DNA from: Chitinophagaceae bacterium
GTDB taxonomy: Bacteria; Bacteroidota; Bacteroidia; Chitinophagales; Chitinophagaceae
Assembly (NCBI GenBank): GCA_003167015.1
Contig: PMUF01000417.1
Coordinates: forward strand, 1-9,533
DNA: 9,533 nt
Direction of reading: 5' to 3'
The notes under the pieces were generated by a model that did no database searches, was not told the DNA's origin, and saw only the letters and a list, made by a program, of their open reading frames with translations. Shown here one piece after another: positions 1 to 6,509 of the stretch. Position 1 is the first letter of the stretch. Each line of letters opens with the position of its first letter. The position numbers and the translations under genes are program-made.

Positions 1-1
1 G

Positions 2-1324
2 ACGGTGCAGGTGATCCCGCATATCACCGATGAGATCAAGCGGCGGATGTTGTTGCTGGGCCAGAATAACAAATATGATATTATCATCACGGAATTAGGC
101 GGAACGGTGGGTGACATTGAATCGTTGCCTTTTATCGAGGCGGTTCGCCAGCTGCAATGGGAGATGTCGGAAGAGGATTGCATGGTGCTTCACCTGACCC
201 TCATTCCCTACCTCAAGGCTGCCAAAGAGCTGAAGACCAAACCCACACAGCATAGCGTCAAATTATTGAGCCAGGAAGGCGTTCATCCGGATGTGATCGT
301 TTGCCGGACGGAAGAGCCTTTGTCGCCGGAGATCCGCAAAAAGATCGCCCTGTTCTGTAATGTCAAGCCGGAGGCGGTGATCGAGGCTGCCGATGCGGCT
401 ACGATCTACGAAGTGCCGTTGTTGATGATGCGGGAGAAACTGGATCTGATCGTGCTGAAGAAACTGAACATCAGTCACTATCATGAGCCGGAACTGGCGC
501 GCTGGAAAGAGTTCCTGGACAAGCTGAAATATCCCAAGAGCAAGGTGACGATCGGATTGATCGGGAAGTATATTGAATTACAGGATGCGTATAAGTCGAT
601 CCTGGAATCTTTTGTGCATGCCGGCGCGATGAATGAATGTAAGATCCAGGTGGTGAATGTACATAGCGAGTTTATCACGAGCGAGAACGTGGCGGAGAAG
701 CTGGGTAACCTGGACGGGTTGCTGGTAGCGCCGGGTTTCGGCCATCGCGGGGTGGAGGGAAAGATCATCGCCGTGAAATACGCTCGCGAGAATCGACTGC
801 CCTTTTTCGGCATTTGCCTGGGGATGCAGATGGCGGTCATTGAATTTGCCCGTCATATCCTGGGCTGGCGGGATGCGCACTCCACTGAAATGGACGTTAA
901 TACGCCCCACCCGGTGATCGACCTGATGGAAGAACAGAAGAAGGTGACGATCAAGGGTGGAACGATGCGGTTGGGGGCCTATCCCTGTGCGCTGAAAGAA
1001 GGAACTTTAGCGCACCATATTTATAATGGCCAGGCGGAGATCAGCGAGAGGCACCGTCATCGCTGGGAATTCAATAATGCCTATCTCAGTCAGTTTGAAG
1101 AGGCCGGGATGGTCCCCAGCGGTACCAATCCCGAGAGCGGGCTGGTGGAGATCGTCGAACTTCCTTCCCATCCTTTCTTTGTTGGGGTACAATACCATCC
1201 GGAGCTGAAAAGTACGGTGGAGAACCCGCAGCCTATCTTTGTGCATTTCATTCGGGCGGCGAAGGAATTCGCCGAGGCTAAAAATGCGGTCAAAAATCCG
1301 CTACTACAAAGCGAGATGATATAG
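2..1324 (+). CDS. pyrG: CTP synthase, 5'-truncated by window edge
   Basis: CTP synthase makes CTP from UTP, ATP and glutamine, the last step of de novo pyrimidine nucleotide synthesis in the cytoplasm. The reading frame is open from the window start; the first visible residues, TVQVIPHITDEIK, are an internal motif of the amidoligase domain. By comparison with the 545-aa E. coli enzyme, about 108 residues are missing. The rest of the synthetase domain follows (GGTVGDIESLPF, then TKPTQHSV), with a class I glutamine amidotransferase domain in the C-terminal half. That domain has the oxyanion region APGFGHRG, nucleophile Cys in GICLGMQ (Cys codon 815-817) and the His/Glu pair in QYHPE (codons 1196-1198 and 1202-1204). 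All catalytic residues of the triad are present, so the gene appears intact apart from the edge. The stop is TAG at 1322. Its neighbour downstream, yidC, has its own promoter-like element. Confidence 0.97.
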   Translation, partial: TVQVIPHITDEIKRRMLLLGQNNKYDIIITELGGTVGDIESLPFIEAVRQLQWEMSEEDCMVLHLTLIPYLKAAKELKTKPTQHSVKLLSQEGVHPDVIVCRTEEPLSPEIRKKIALFCNVKPEAVIEAADAATIYEVPLLMMREKLDLIVLKKLNISHYHEPELARWKEFLDKLKYPKSKVTIGLIGKYIELQDAYKSILESFVHAGAMNECKIQVVNVHSEFITSENVAEKLGNLDGLLVAPGFGHRGVEGKIIAVKYARENRLPFFGICLGMQMAVIEFARHILGWRDAHSTEMDVNTPHPVIDLMEEQKKVTIKGGTMRLGAYPCALKEGTLAHHIYNGQAEISERHRHRWEFNNAYLSQFEEAGMVPSGTNPESGLVEIVELPSHPFFVGVQYHPELKSTVENPQPIFVHFIRAAKEFAEAKNAVKNPLLQSEMI

Positions 1325-1373
1325 CTTCCTGATGGCACGTGGTTGAGCCTTTGGCTTTGGTGGCCGACTTTTG

Positions 1374-1443
1374 GCCGGTAGCCGGCTGGGCTTTTACCGA
1401 CGACTTCGTCATCTAGCGGGGCTAATGATGCCGCCTTCGGCGG
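1374..1443 (+). terminator. Cluster of small stem-loops after pyrG, possible terminator region
   Basis: Four short inverted repeats follow one another: GCCGG/CCGGC with loop TAG (1374-1386), GACG/CGTC with loop ACTT (1399-1410), TAGC/GCTA with loop GGG (1414-1424) and CCGCC/GGCGG with loop TTC (1431-1443). The first is followed by GGGCTTTT and the last by GTTT, so either could end pyrG transcription, but neither has a strong U tract. The stems are read directly from the sequence; the terminator role is inferred. Confidence 0.4.
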
Positions 1444-1482
1444 GTTTCAACCGATTAGCCGCGGCGGCTATCGGTTTGAAAC
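1444..1482. repeat. Imperfect inverted repeat abutting the yidC -7 element
   Basis: Arms at 1444-1460 and 1466-1482 pair over about 17 bp with two single-base bulges (T1455 and T1477) around the 5-nt loop GCGGC. The right arm ends one base before the TATATTTG element at 1484. It could be the main pyrG terminator, an operator overlapping the yidC promoter, or a dispersed hairpin repeat. Which of these applies cannot be told from this window alone. Confidence 0.6.
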
Positions 1483-1483
1483 G

Positions 1484-1491
1484 TATATTTG
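1484..1491 (+). promoter_or_regulatory. Bacteroidota -7 element for yidC
   Basis: TATATTTG is an exact match to the Bacteroidota sigma -7 consensus TAnnTTTG and lies 21 nt before the chosen yidC ATG. No good TTTG -33 box is seen about 19 nt upstream, where the GC-rich inverted repeat sits. The transcript would start near 1497-1500, giving a very short, A-rich leader. Confidence 0.55.
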
Positions 1492-1512
1492 CACTTCTTA
1501 AAAAAGTTAATC

Positions 1513-3345
1513 ATGGGAATGGATCGCAATTCGGTCATTGGCTTTGTGTTGCTGGGTATCCTGCTGTTTATTTATCTTTTTCTCAGTACCAAGAACAGCC
1601 ATGAGCTGGAGGCGCAAAGAAGGCGGGAAGCGGATTCCATTGCCTTTGTGAAGGCTAAGCAGGCGGCGGCTGCGAAGGCCAGGGATACGGCGGTGGTGTC
1701 GACCCTGGCAGTCGATACCGCAACGGGCTTCAATAAAGCCGTTGGCGGGGCCGAGCATCTGATGACGGTAGAAAATGAATTGATCAAGGTCGTATTCAGT
1801 AATAAAGGCGGGCAGCCGGTATCGGTGGAATTGAAACAATTCAAGTCGTATGACAGCACACCGGTAAAGCTGGTGGCGCCCAATTCAGACAATCGATTCA
1901 ATTATTCGATTTCCACGGGGCCGAGTCAGTCGGCGGAGATCGACAACCTGTATTTCAATGATGGCCAGCTGGTAAAAAATGCGGATGGCAGTCAGACGAT
2001 CAGTTTTCAGCTGCCGACGCCGGCAGGCGAGTCATTAGTCCACCGGTTTACGATCCGGCCGAACGATTATCTTGTCGACTGGGACGTTGCCATCGGCAAT
2101 CCCGGGGCATTGTTTTATCAGAATAATTTCGCGTTGTCGTGGCTGGTGCACCTGGACAAGACGCAGCGGAATGTTACCTATGAAAGAAGACTGGCAGGCG
2201 TCAGCTATTTTGAAGACAACCAGTTTGACTACATGGTCAGCAAAACAGAACGTACGCTGGACAAGCCGGTACAATGGCTGGCGGTATCGCAGCAGTTCTT
2301 CAACATGACGCTGGTGAGCAGGGACGGTTTCAGTTCGGCCAATATCCACCTGGCAAAAGAGACGGTCGATACTACGACCGGGGTGGAGCGTGCGGAGATC
2401 AATTTCCAGGCGAAGGTCCCTGCGGCGGCATCGACTGTTCTGCCGATGCAGATCTATTATGGCCCCAACGATTTTCATATATTGGAAAAGCAGGCGCCGG
2501 GTATGACACATATCATCGACCTGGGCAGAGGCGTTTATTCTTTTGTCCGTCCGATCAACGTGTATATTATCATGCCGGTCTTCGGCTTTTTCAAGCAGCA
2601 TATTGCGAGCTATGGAGTGGCGATCCTTTTGCTGACGTTGTTCATCCGACTCTTCACTTCTCCGCTGGTATACAGCAGCTATCTGAGCGGCGCGAAGATG
2701 AAGGCGCTCCGGCCGGAGATCGAGGCGATGAAGAAAAGGGTGGGTCATGACCAGCAGGCGGTAGGGATGGAGCAGATGAAGCTGTTCAGAGAGGCGGGGG
2801 TAAACCCATTGGGTGGTTGTATCCCGGCGCTGTTGCAGATCCCGATCTTCTTTGCCTTGTACAGTTTTTTCAACTCCAATATCGGGTTGCGGGGCGAGAG
2901 CTTTCTATGGTCGCATGACCTGTCGTCGTACGACAGTGTACTGAGCTTTGGATTTGCCATTCCCGGCTATGGCGATCACGTCAGTCTTTTTGCTTTGTGT
3001 GCGGTGGTGACGAGCTTTGCGATCTCCTTGTACGGGATGAGCATGACGCCTGACCAGAGCAATCCGGCGATGAAGTACATGCCGTATATCATGCCGGTAT
3101 TCCTGCTGTTGTTCTTCAACGGGCTGCCGTCCGCGCTGACCTGGTATTATACCGTCTCTAATGTGATCACGCTGGCGTTGCAGTTCGTGATCCAGAACTA
3201 TATCATCGACCACGAGAAGATCCTCGCCAAGCTAAAGGAGAACAGGACTAAGCCCAAGACCAAATCGAAATGGCAGGAACGTCTTGAACAGATGCAGGAG
3301 GCGCAGAAAGAGCAGCAGAAAAAGCCATTACAGGGAAGAAAATGA
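1513..3345 (+). CDS. yidC: Membrane protein insertase YidC
   Basis: YidC inserts proteins into the inner membrane, alone or with SecYEG. The 610-aa product has an N-terminal transmembrane segment (residues about 8-25), a charged Ala-rich linker, and a large periplasmic beta-rich domain (roughly 80-340) as in Gram-negative YidC. The conserved five-helix insertase core starts near residue 350. The core Arg of the hydrophilic groove is seen as R379 in LFIRLFTSPL, followed by the cytoplasmic coiled-coil loop and NPLGGCIPALLQIPIFFALY. The last 50 residues form a Lys/Gln-rich tail, which in the family can contact ribosomes. I chose ATG 1513 (MGMDRNSV) because family members start close to MDRN and the -7 element lies just upstream; ATG 1519 is also possible, and a TTG at 1489 would overlap the promoter. 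The stop overlaps the next gene's ATG (ATGA). Confidence 0.97.
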   Translation: MGMDRNSVIGFVLLGILLFIYLFLSTKNSHELEAQRRREADSIAFVKAKQAAAAKARDTAVVSTLAVDTATGFNKAVGGAEHLMTVENELIKVVFSNKGGQPVSVELKQFKSYDSTPVKLVAPNSDNRFNYSISTGPSQSAEIDNLYFNDGQLVKNADGSQTISFQLPTPAGESLVHRFTIRPNDYLVDWDVAIGNPGALFYQNNFALSWLVHLDKTQRNVTYERRLAGVSYFEDNQFDYMVSKTERTLDKPVQWLAVSQQFFNMTLVSRDGFSSANIHLAKETVDTTTGVERAEINFQAKVPAAASTVLPMQIYYGPNDFHILEKQAPGMTHIIDLGRGVYSFVRPINVYIIMPVFGFFKQHIASYGVAILLLTLFIRLFTSPLVYSSYLSGAKMKALRPEIEAMKKRVGHDQQAVGMEQMKLFREAGVNPLGGCIPALLQIPIFFALYSFFNSNIGLRGESFLWSHDLSSYDSVLSFGFAIPGYGDHVSLFALCAVVTSFAISLYGMSMTPDQSNPAMKYMPYIMPVFLLLFFNGLPSALTWYYTVSNVITLALQFVIQNYIIDHEKILAKLKENRTKPKTKSKWQERLEQMQEAQKEQQKKPLQGRK

Positions 3346-4019
3346 TGAATCGGTTACGATATTCTGTTGTTTTGTTATTGTTTGGCGGTCTTGCCATCTC
3401 TTCCGTTACCGTGTGTGCGCAGAAGGTTGTTTCCGAGCTTACGCTGGTATATGATTATAGCGTCAATCCTACGGATGACGGCAAACAGGGGGGCACTACA
3501 GAGAATGCCATTCATACGGTCTACATCAAAGGCAACAAAAGCCGCTCAGAGATCTCCAATTCGCTGTTTTCTTCCACGACTATCTTCGATGGCAATACGG
3601 GTTCGGGGGTGATCCTGCGGGAGGTGAGCGGGCAAAAGCTGCTGATCCGGATGAGCCCGGATAACTGGGCGGAGCGGAACAGGATGTATGACAGCATCGT
3701 GTATAAGAATACGACAGAAACCAGGGATATCGCGGGATATAAATGTATCAAGGCGATCGGGAAGACGGCTGCAGGGGCTACTATCACTGTCTTCTATACG
3801 CGGGACATTGTTCCTGAAAACAAGCAATATGAGGCACCTTTCCGGACCCTGGACGGGCTGCCGCTGGAATATGAGTTGACCAATGGCAATGTTCGCATCC
3901 GGTACCGGATATCGCGAATCAATCTGAATCCCGTTCCGGCGTCGAAGTTCGACGTTCCCAATTCCGGGTACCGGGAATTAAGTTACGAAGACAGTAAGAA
4001 GATGAATATCGGGGGATAG
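3342..4019 (+). CDS. Exported beta-rich protein of unknown function
   Basis: This is a 225-aa protein with a clear type I signal peptide: basic MMNRLRY, a hydrophobic stretch to about residue 24, and a likely cut after VCA (residue 26). The mature part lacks membrane helices and alternates short strands. It has a central stretch of the type FDGNTGSG...LIRMS and a segment DIAGYKCIKAIG followed by TVFYTRDI. The layout recalls Bacteroidota periplasmic families such as DUF4412 or GLPGLI proteins, but I cannot assign it firmly. One Cys remains in the mature chain. ATG 3342 overlaps the yidC stop by 4 bp, and a second ATG at 3345 overlaps it by 1 bp, so translational coupling to yidC is likely. An envelope role fits that pairing, but no substrate or partner is visible. 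The stop is at 4017-4019, 30 bp from the convergent gene. Confidence 0.85.
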   Translation: MMNRLRYSVVLLLFGGLAISSVTVCAQKVVSELTLVYDYSVNPTDDGKQGGTTENAIHTVYIKGNKSRSEISNSLFSSTTIFDGNTGSGVILREVSGQKLLIRMSPDNWAERNRMYDSIVYKNTTETRDIAGYKCIKAIGKTAAGATITVFYTRDIVPENKQYEAPFRTLDGLPLEYELTNGNVRIRYRISRINLNPVPASKFDVPNSGYRELSYEDSKKMNIGG

Positions 4020-4049
4020 AAAATTACTACACGATCAATGGGGGGATGA

Positions 4050-4403
4050 TCAATGAGGCATGTTGATCCGCAGATCGAGGAGCCGGAGATTACTGCCGGA
4101 ATTCCGCAGGTAAATAGCTGTGTTGATCTTATAGCTATAAGGAAGGATATACGTGCTGTTGCCTTTCTGGAAAGTCACCAATGAATTGAAGGAGACGTAT
4201 TCGCGGGTGGATTGTGTGCCTGTAAGCATACTGCCGGTATAGGAAGGTCCTGCTTTCAAGGTAAAGCCGCTGGTGGTCCGGATGGGCACAAAGTTCGTCT
4301 TAAGAGGCACTTTGCCGCTTTTTTTGTCGCCGCCTCCGCCTTTGCTGGCGAAAGTCAGCCCAACAACTGCAAGCATAAGGGTACTGATGAGCGTTTTCCG
4401 CAT
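4050..4403 (-). CDS. Small exported orphan protein
   Basis: This unrecognised protein of about 117 aa begins with a signal peptide (MRKTLISTLMLAVVGLTFAS) followed by a flexible KGGGGDKKSGK stretch. The rest is Thr/Ser/Tyr-rich and probably beta-stranded, with no Cys and no membrane helix after the signal. It is likely periplasmic or surface exposed. The start at 4403 is preceded by GAGGA at SD-like spacing. An ATG at 4415 (adding MRKL) is equally plausible. The ATG at 4439 is unlikely because it lies only 8 nt from the -7 element at 4447-4454, at or near the predicted transcription start. The signal peptide and dedicated promoter support a real gene, although no family is recognised. It is a monocistronic unit convergent with the exported-protein gene ending at 4019. 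Confidence 0.72.
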   Translation of the reverse strand: MRKTLISTLMLAVVGLTFASKGGGGDKKSGKVPLKTNFVPIRTTSGFTLKAGPSYTGSMLTGTQSTREYVSFNSLVTFQKGNSTYILPYSYKINTAIYLRNSGSNLRLLDLRINMPH

Positions 4404-4446
4404 CAATTTCCTCATTTTTATGGTAGTCGGTATAAACATCTGAGCA

Positions 4447-4454
4447 CAAATATA
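4447..4454 (-). promoter_or_regulatory. Bacteroidota -7 element for the small exported protein gene
   Basis: On the minus strand this reads TATATTTG, an exact TAnnTTTG match and the same octamer as the yidC element. It predicts a transcription start near 4440, giving a leader of about 25-37 nt to the ATGs at 4415 and 4403. No convincing TTTG -33 box is found at the usual distance. Confidence 0.55.
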
Positions 4455-4535
4455 GTAAATTAAATTGGGTATTTTTTAACCGTTGGTCACAAATTTTAGG
4501 AAACCCTTAACGATTTGATTCCTATTCTCTTACAG

Positions 4536-4561
4536 GTTAGAGATTTTTAATGTTCTCTAAC
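4536..4561. repeat. 8-bp perfect dyad with a competing third arm
   Basis: GTTAGAGA (4536-4543) and TCTCTAAC (4554-4561) form a perfect inverted repeat around a 10-nt A/T-rich spacer. A further TCTCT at 4526-4530 can pair with the same AGAGA. The dyad lies about 80 bp upstream of the minus-strand -7 element in the divergent intergenic region. The size suits a dimeric regulator site, but a chance hairpin in A/T-rich DNA is possible. Confidence 0.4.
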
Positions 4562-4654
4562 TAGTGTCCAATGGCCGGATTTTAACCCTTTCTTACCGAT
4601 AATACGCGGGAATGATGTTGGGGGTTGCTGGTGGCCTGAAAAGTTTTGGCTTCC

Positions 4655-4719
4655 GGGGGTATGGGAAAGGCGTTATCGGGGGTAAGCGGGGGGCGGTTGG
4701 CGGTATGGGCGGGGGCGGG
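4655..4719 (+). other. G-rich tract with G-quadruplex potential
   Basis: Within 65 nt the plus strand has seven runs of three or more G: 4655-4659, 4663-4665, 4678-4682, 4688-4693, 4707-4709, 4711-4715 and 4717-4719, with short loops between most of them. It lies between the divergent promoters, just upstream of the TPR gene. This is very different from the A/T-rich DNA on its left (4440-4560). A G-quadruplex is possible on the strand that is non-template for the TPR gene; the role is unknown. The stretch 4562-4654 shows nothing further that I recognise. Confidence 0.5.
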
Positions 4720-4744
4720 CAGAAGCCGTCCGAAAAGTGCAAAT

Positions 4745-4753
4745 TATTTTTTG
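4745..4753 (+). promoter_or_regulatory. Possible promoter for the TPR gene
   Basis: TATTTTTTG resembles TAnnTTTG with one extra T. It is 46 nt before the chosen ATG at 4800. A second weaker candidate is TTTG (4750-4753) paired with TAACTTAG (4775-4782), spaced 21 nt. Only one of them can be right and neither is an exact match. Confidence 0.3.
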
Positions 4754-4799
4754 CCGGGTACAATTCAAAACCCGTAACTTAGAACAACCTTTAACACAA

Positions 4800-6221
4800 A
4801 TGCAAGAAAATCCATACCATCAGGATCGGGAAGAGATGAAGGAATTGTTGAAGCAGTATCAGGATTTGAAACATGGTAAGCAACATTCTTTTCTGGAAGA
4901 GGAGGCTTTTGAACGGATCATAGATTATTTTGATGATACGGAAGATCTGGTCCAGGCCATCGAGGCGGTAGAGATAGGGATCGAACAGTATCCTTATTCT
5001 TCTTCGCTGATGGTGAAGAAGGCGGACCTGATGATCGCGACCCGCCGGTATCATGAAGCGTTGTCCATCCTTGAGCAGGTAGAGCTGCTCGATAGTTCCG
5101 ATATCAACTTATACATACTGAAGACGGATGCTTATCTGGCGCTGGATCAGCCGCAGAAGGCGGCGACGTTGCTGGAAAGCGCTCTCCTCCACTTCGAAGG
5201 GGATGAGCGGCTGGAACTGTTGTTCGAGCTGGCGGACGTATACGACGATTATGAAGAGTTCGATAAGATCTTCGATTGTCTGAAGCTGATCCTCGAGCAG
5301 GAGCCGGATAATGAAGAGGCGTTATACAAGATCTGTTTCTGGACCGATTTTACGGGCAGGAATGAAGAGAGTATCCGGTTGCATCAGCAGATCATCGAGG
5401 AGAAGCCTTACAGTGAGCTGGCCTGGTTCAACCTGGCGGCGGCATTCCAGGGGCTGAAGCTGTACGAAAAGGCGGTGGATGCCTACAAGTATGCCCTGGT
5501 CATCGACGAAAAATTCGATTATGCCTACCGCAATATGGGCGATGCCTATATCCGGCTGCGAAAATACCGTGATGCGATAGAGGCGCTGGAGAAGGTGCTG
5601 GAACTGTCGAGGCCGGAAGACGTGATCTATGAAGCTATCGGTCATTGTTACGACAAATTAGATAATTATGCGCAGGCCCGGTTTTATTACCGGAAGGCCT
5701 CGCATCTCAACCAGGAGGACAGCAAGCTGTATTACAAGCTGGCCTGCACTTATATCAACGAGGGGCAATGGACGCAGGCCGTCAAGCAACTGGAAGCCGC
5801 CATGCGCATCCATGCTATGCAGCCGGAATATAACCTGGCGATGGGCGAGTGTAAGATGCAGATGGGCGATTTCAAGGAAGCCATCCAGTATTTTTCCAAT
5901 GTCGTTCGGATCCGGCCGCGGAATATTTCCAGTTGGGAAGCGCTGATCCGCTGTCTTTACAATGCCGAATATTTCGAGGAGGCGCTGGAGCAGGTGGAGG
6001 CTGCCATCCGGATCACGGGGGGCAAGCCGATTTTCCTGTTCTATTTGTCAGCGGTATGCTTTGCGTTAGGGAAGTCAAGAGAGGGATTGCTGCAATTGGA
6101 AAATGCGATGTCGAAAGCTCCGCGGCTACTGAAAAAGCTCCTTGAGCTGAATCCGGTGATCCTGCAATATCAGCCGGTGGTGGATATCATTGCACGGCAC
6201 AAAAAGAATAAATCTTTTTGA
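4800..6221 (+). CDS. Cytoplasmic tetratricopeptide repeat protein
   Basis: This 473-aa protein is built almost wholly of TPR helix pairs. Clear repeats include A..LE.AL.H (residues about 120-150), AWFNLAAAFQGLKLYEKAVDAY (about 215-240), AYRNMGDAYIRLRKYRDAIEALEK, IYEAIGHCYDKLDNYAQARFYYRKA, LYYKLACTYINEGQWTQAVKQLE and YNLAMGECKMQMGDFKEAIQYF, and repeats continue to near the C-terminus. There is no signal peptide or membrane segment, and the acidic N-terminus and basic tail (ARHKKNKSF) are not catalytic. It presumably scaffolds protein-protein contacts; no partner is visible. I took ATG 4800 (MQENPYHQ); an in-frame GTG at 4737 would run through the promoter-like region. As I recall, a TPR gene beside comA and aroE recurs in Bacteroidota, which hints at a linked role, but the three-stem-loop gap before comA suggests separate transcription. 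Confidence 0.93.
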   Translation: MQENPYHQDREEMKELLKQYQDLKHGKQHSFLEEEAFERIIDYFDDTEDLVQAIEAVEIGIEQYPYSSSLMVKKADLMIATRRYHEALSILEQVELLDSSDINLYILKTDAYLALDQPQKAATLLESALLHFEGDERLELLFELADVYDDYEEFDKIFDCLKLILEQEPDNEEALYKICFWTDFTGRNEESIRLHQQIIEEKPYSELAWFNLAAAFQGLKLYEKAVDAYKYALVIDEKFDYAYRNMGDAYIRLRKYRDAIEALEKVLELSRPEDVIYEAIGHCYDKLDNYAQARFYYRKASHLNQEDSKLYYKLACTYINEGQWTQAVKQLEAAMRIHAMQPEYNLAMGECKMQMGDFKEAIQYFSNVVRIRPRNISSWEALIRCLYNAEYFEEALEQVEAAIRITGGKPIFLFYLSAVCFALGKSREGLLQLENAMSKAPRLLKKLLELNPVILQYQPVVDIIARHKKNKSF

Positions 6222-6236
6222 CGATTCCCTTACCAG

Positions 6237-6255
6237 GAGCCGCTGGAAGCGGCTC
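6237..6255 (+). terminator. Strong GC stem-loop downstream of the TPR gene
   Basis: GAGCCGCT and AGCGGCTC form a perfect 8-bp stem closed by a GGA loop, starting 16 nt after the TPR stop codon. The stem fits a transcription end, but the next bases are GACCG rather than T, so a classical intrinsic terminator is not supported. Confidence 0.45.
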
Positions 6256-6280
6256 GACCGAAGGTCAATCATAAGACCTT
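6256..6280 (+). repeat. Two mutually exclusive small hairpins
   Basis: GGTC (6263-6266) can pair with GACC upstream (6256-6259, loop GAA). As part of AAGGTC (6261-6266) it can instead pair with GACCTT downstream (6275-6280, 8-nt loop). Both pairings are exact, so only one can form at a time. The segment links two stronger stems on either side. Confidence 0.4.
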
Positions 6281-6321
6281 TGCTGGAAAAGGGTTATATT
6301 TCAAAATACCCTTTTCCAGCA
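6281..6321. repeat. 14-bp perfect inverted repeat, likely bidirectional hairpin
   Basis: TGCTGGAAAAGGGT (6281-6294) is perfectly complementary to 6308-6321 around a 13-nt A/T-rich loop. The A-run and T-run within the arms give a stem of mixed strength. It may end the TPR transcript, or insulate comA from it, since the comA -7 element lies 55 nt further on. No long T tract follows immediately. Confidence 0.6.
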
Positions 6322-6375
6322 CATTATTAAGAGTTTTTAATGATCTTCCGGTATGACTGGTATCGGATTGTTTGC

Positions 6376-6383
6376 TATTTTTG
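6376..6383 (+). promoter_or_regulatory. Bacteroidota -7 element for comA-aroE
   Basis: TATTTTTG matches TAnnTTTG exactly. It lies after the last strong stem-loop and 126 nt before the comA ATG, so the leader would be roughly 115-120 nt long and would contain the three hairpin repeats. No TTTG is found 19 nt upstream. Confidence 0.5.
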
Positions 6384-6397
6384 CGCCGGTCAGCGGC

Positions 6398-6489
6398 CGG
6401 GCGGGAGCCTGCGATATTCACGGCATAGCCCGGGACAACTGGCGGAGGCCGGCGACATTCACAACGGGCGGGAGCCCGCGACATTATTA
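6398..6489 (+). repeat. Three-copy imperfect hairpin repeat in the comA leader
   Basis: Three copies of a GCGGGAGCCTGCGAYATT-like unit start at 6401, 6442 and 6468. Each centres on a 5-bp stem with a 4-nt purine loop: CGGGC/GCCTG with loop GGGA (6398-6411), CTGGC/GCCGG with loop GGAG (6439-6452) and CGGGC/GCCCG with loop GGGA (6465-6478). The second base pair differs in each copy (G-U, U-G, G-C) while pairing is kept. Each stem is followed by a GCGAYATT-type segment. The array ends about 20 nt before the comA ATG. Confidence 0.55.
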
Positions 6490-6509
6490 ACGGATCTAAC
6501 AACACGAGG

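Noticed and set aside
1371..1604. Open frame across the pyrG-yidC gap
   Set aside because: It runs through the inverted repeats and promoter and into yidC in another frame; no start signal or family match.
2035..2748. Long open frame on the minus strand inside yidC (237 codons)
   Set aside because: It lies fully antisense to a well-supported gene; its His/Arg/Gln-rich translation has no domain and mirrors the codon bias of yidC.
4033..4051. Terminator between the two convergent exported-protein genes
   Set aside because: The GATCA/TGATC stem is only 5 bp with no T tract, so the support is too weak for a call.
4737..4799. In-frame GTG start for the TPR gene
   Set aside because: It would translate the promoter-like T-rich region; ATG 4800 begins a hydrophilic N-terminus typical of the protein.
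6398..6489. CRISPR array
   Set aside because: Only three imperfect short units with unequal spacing (41 and 26 nt), GC-rich hairpins and no cas gene nearby.
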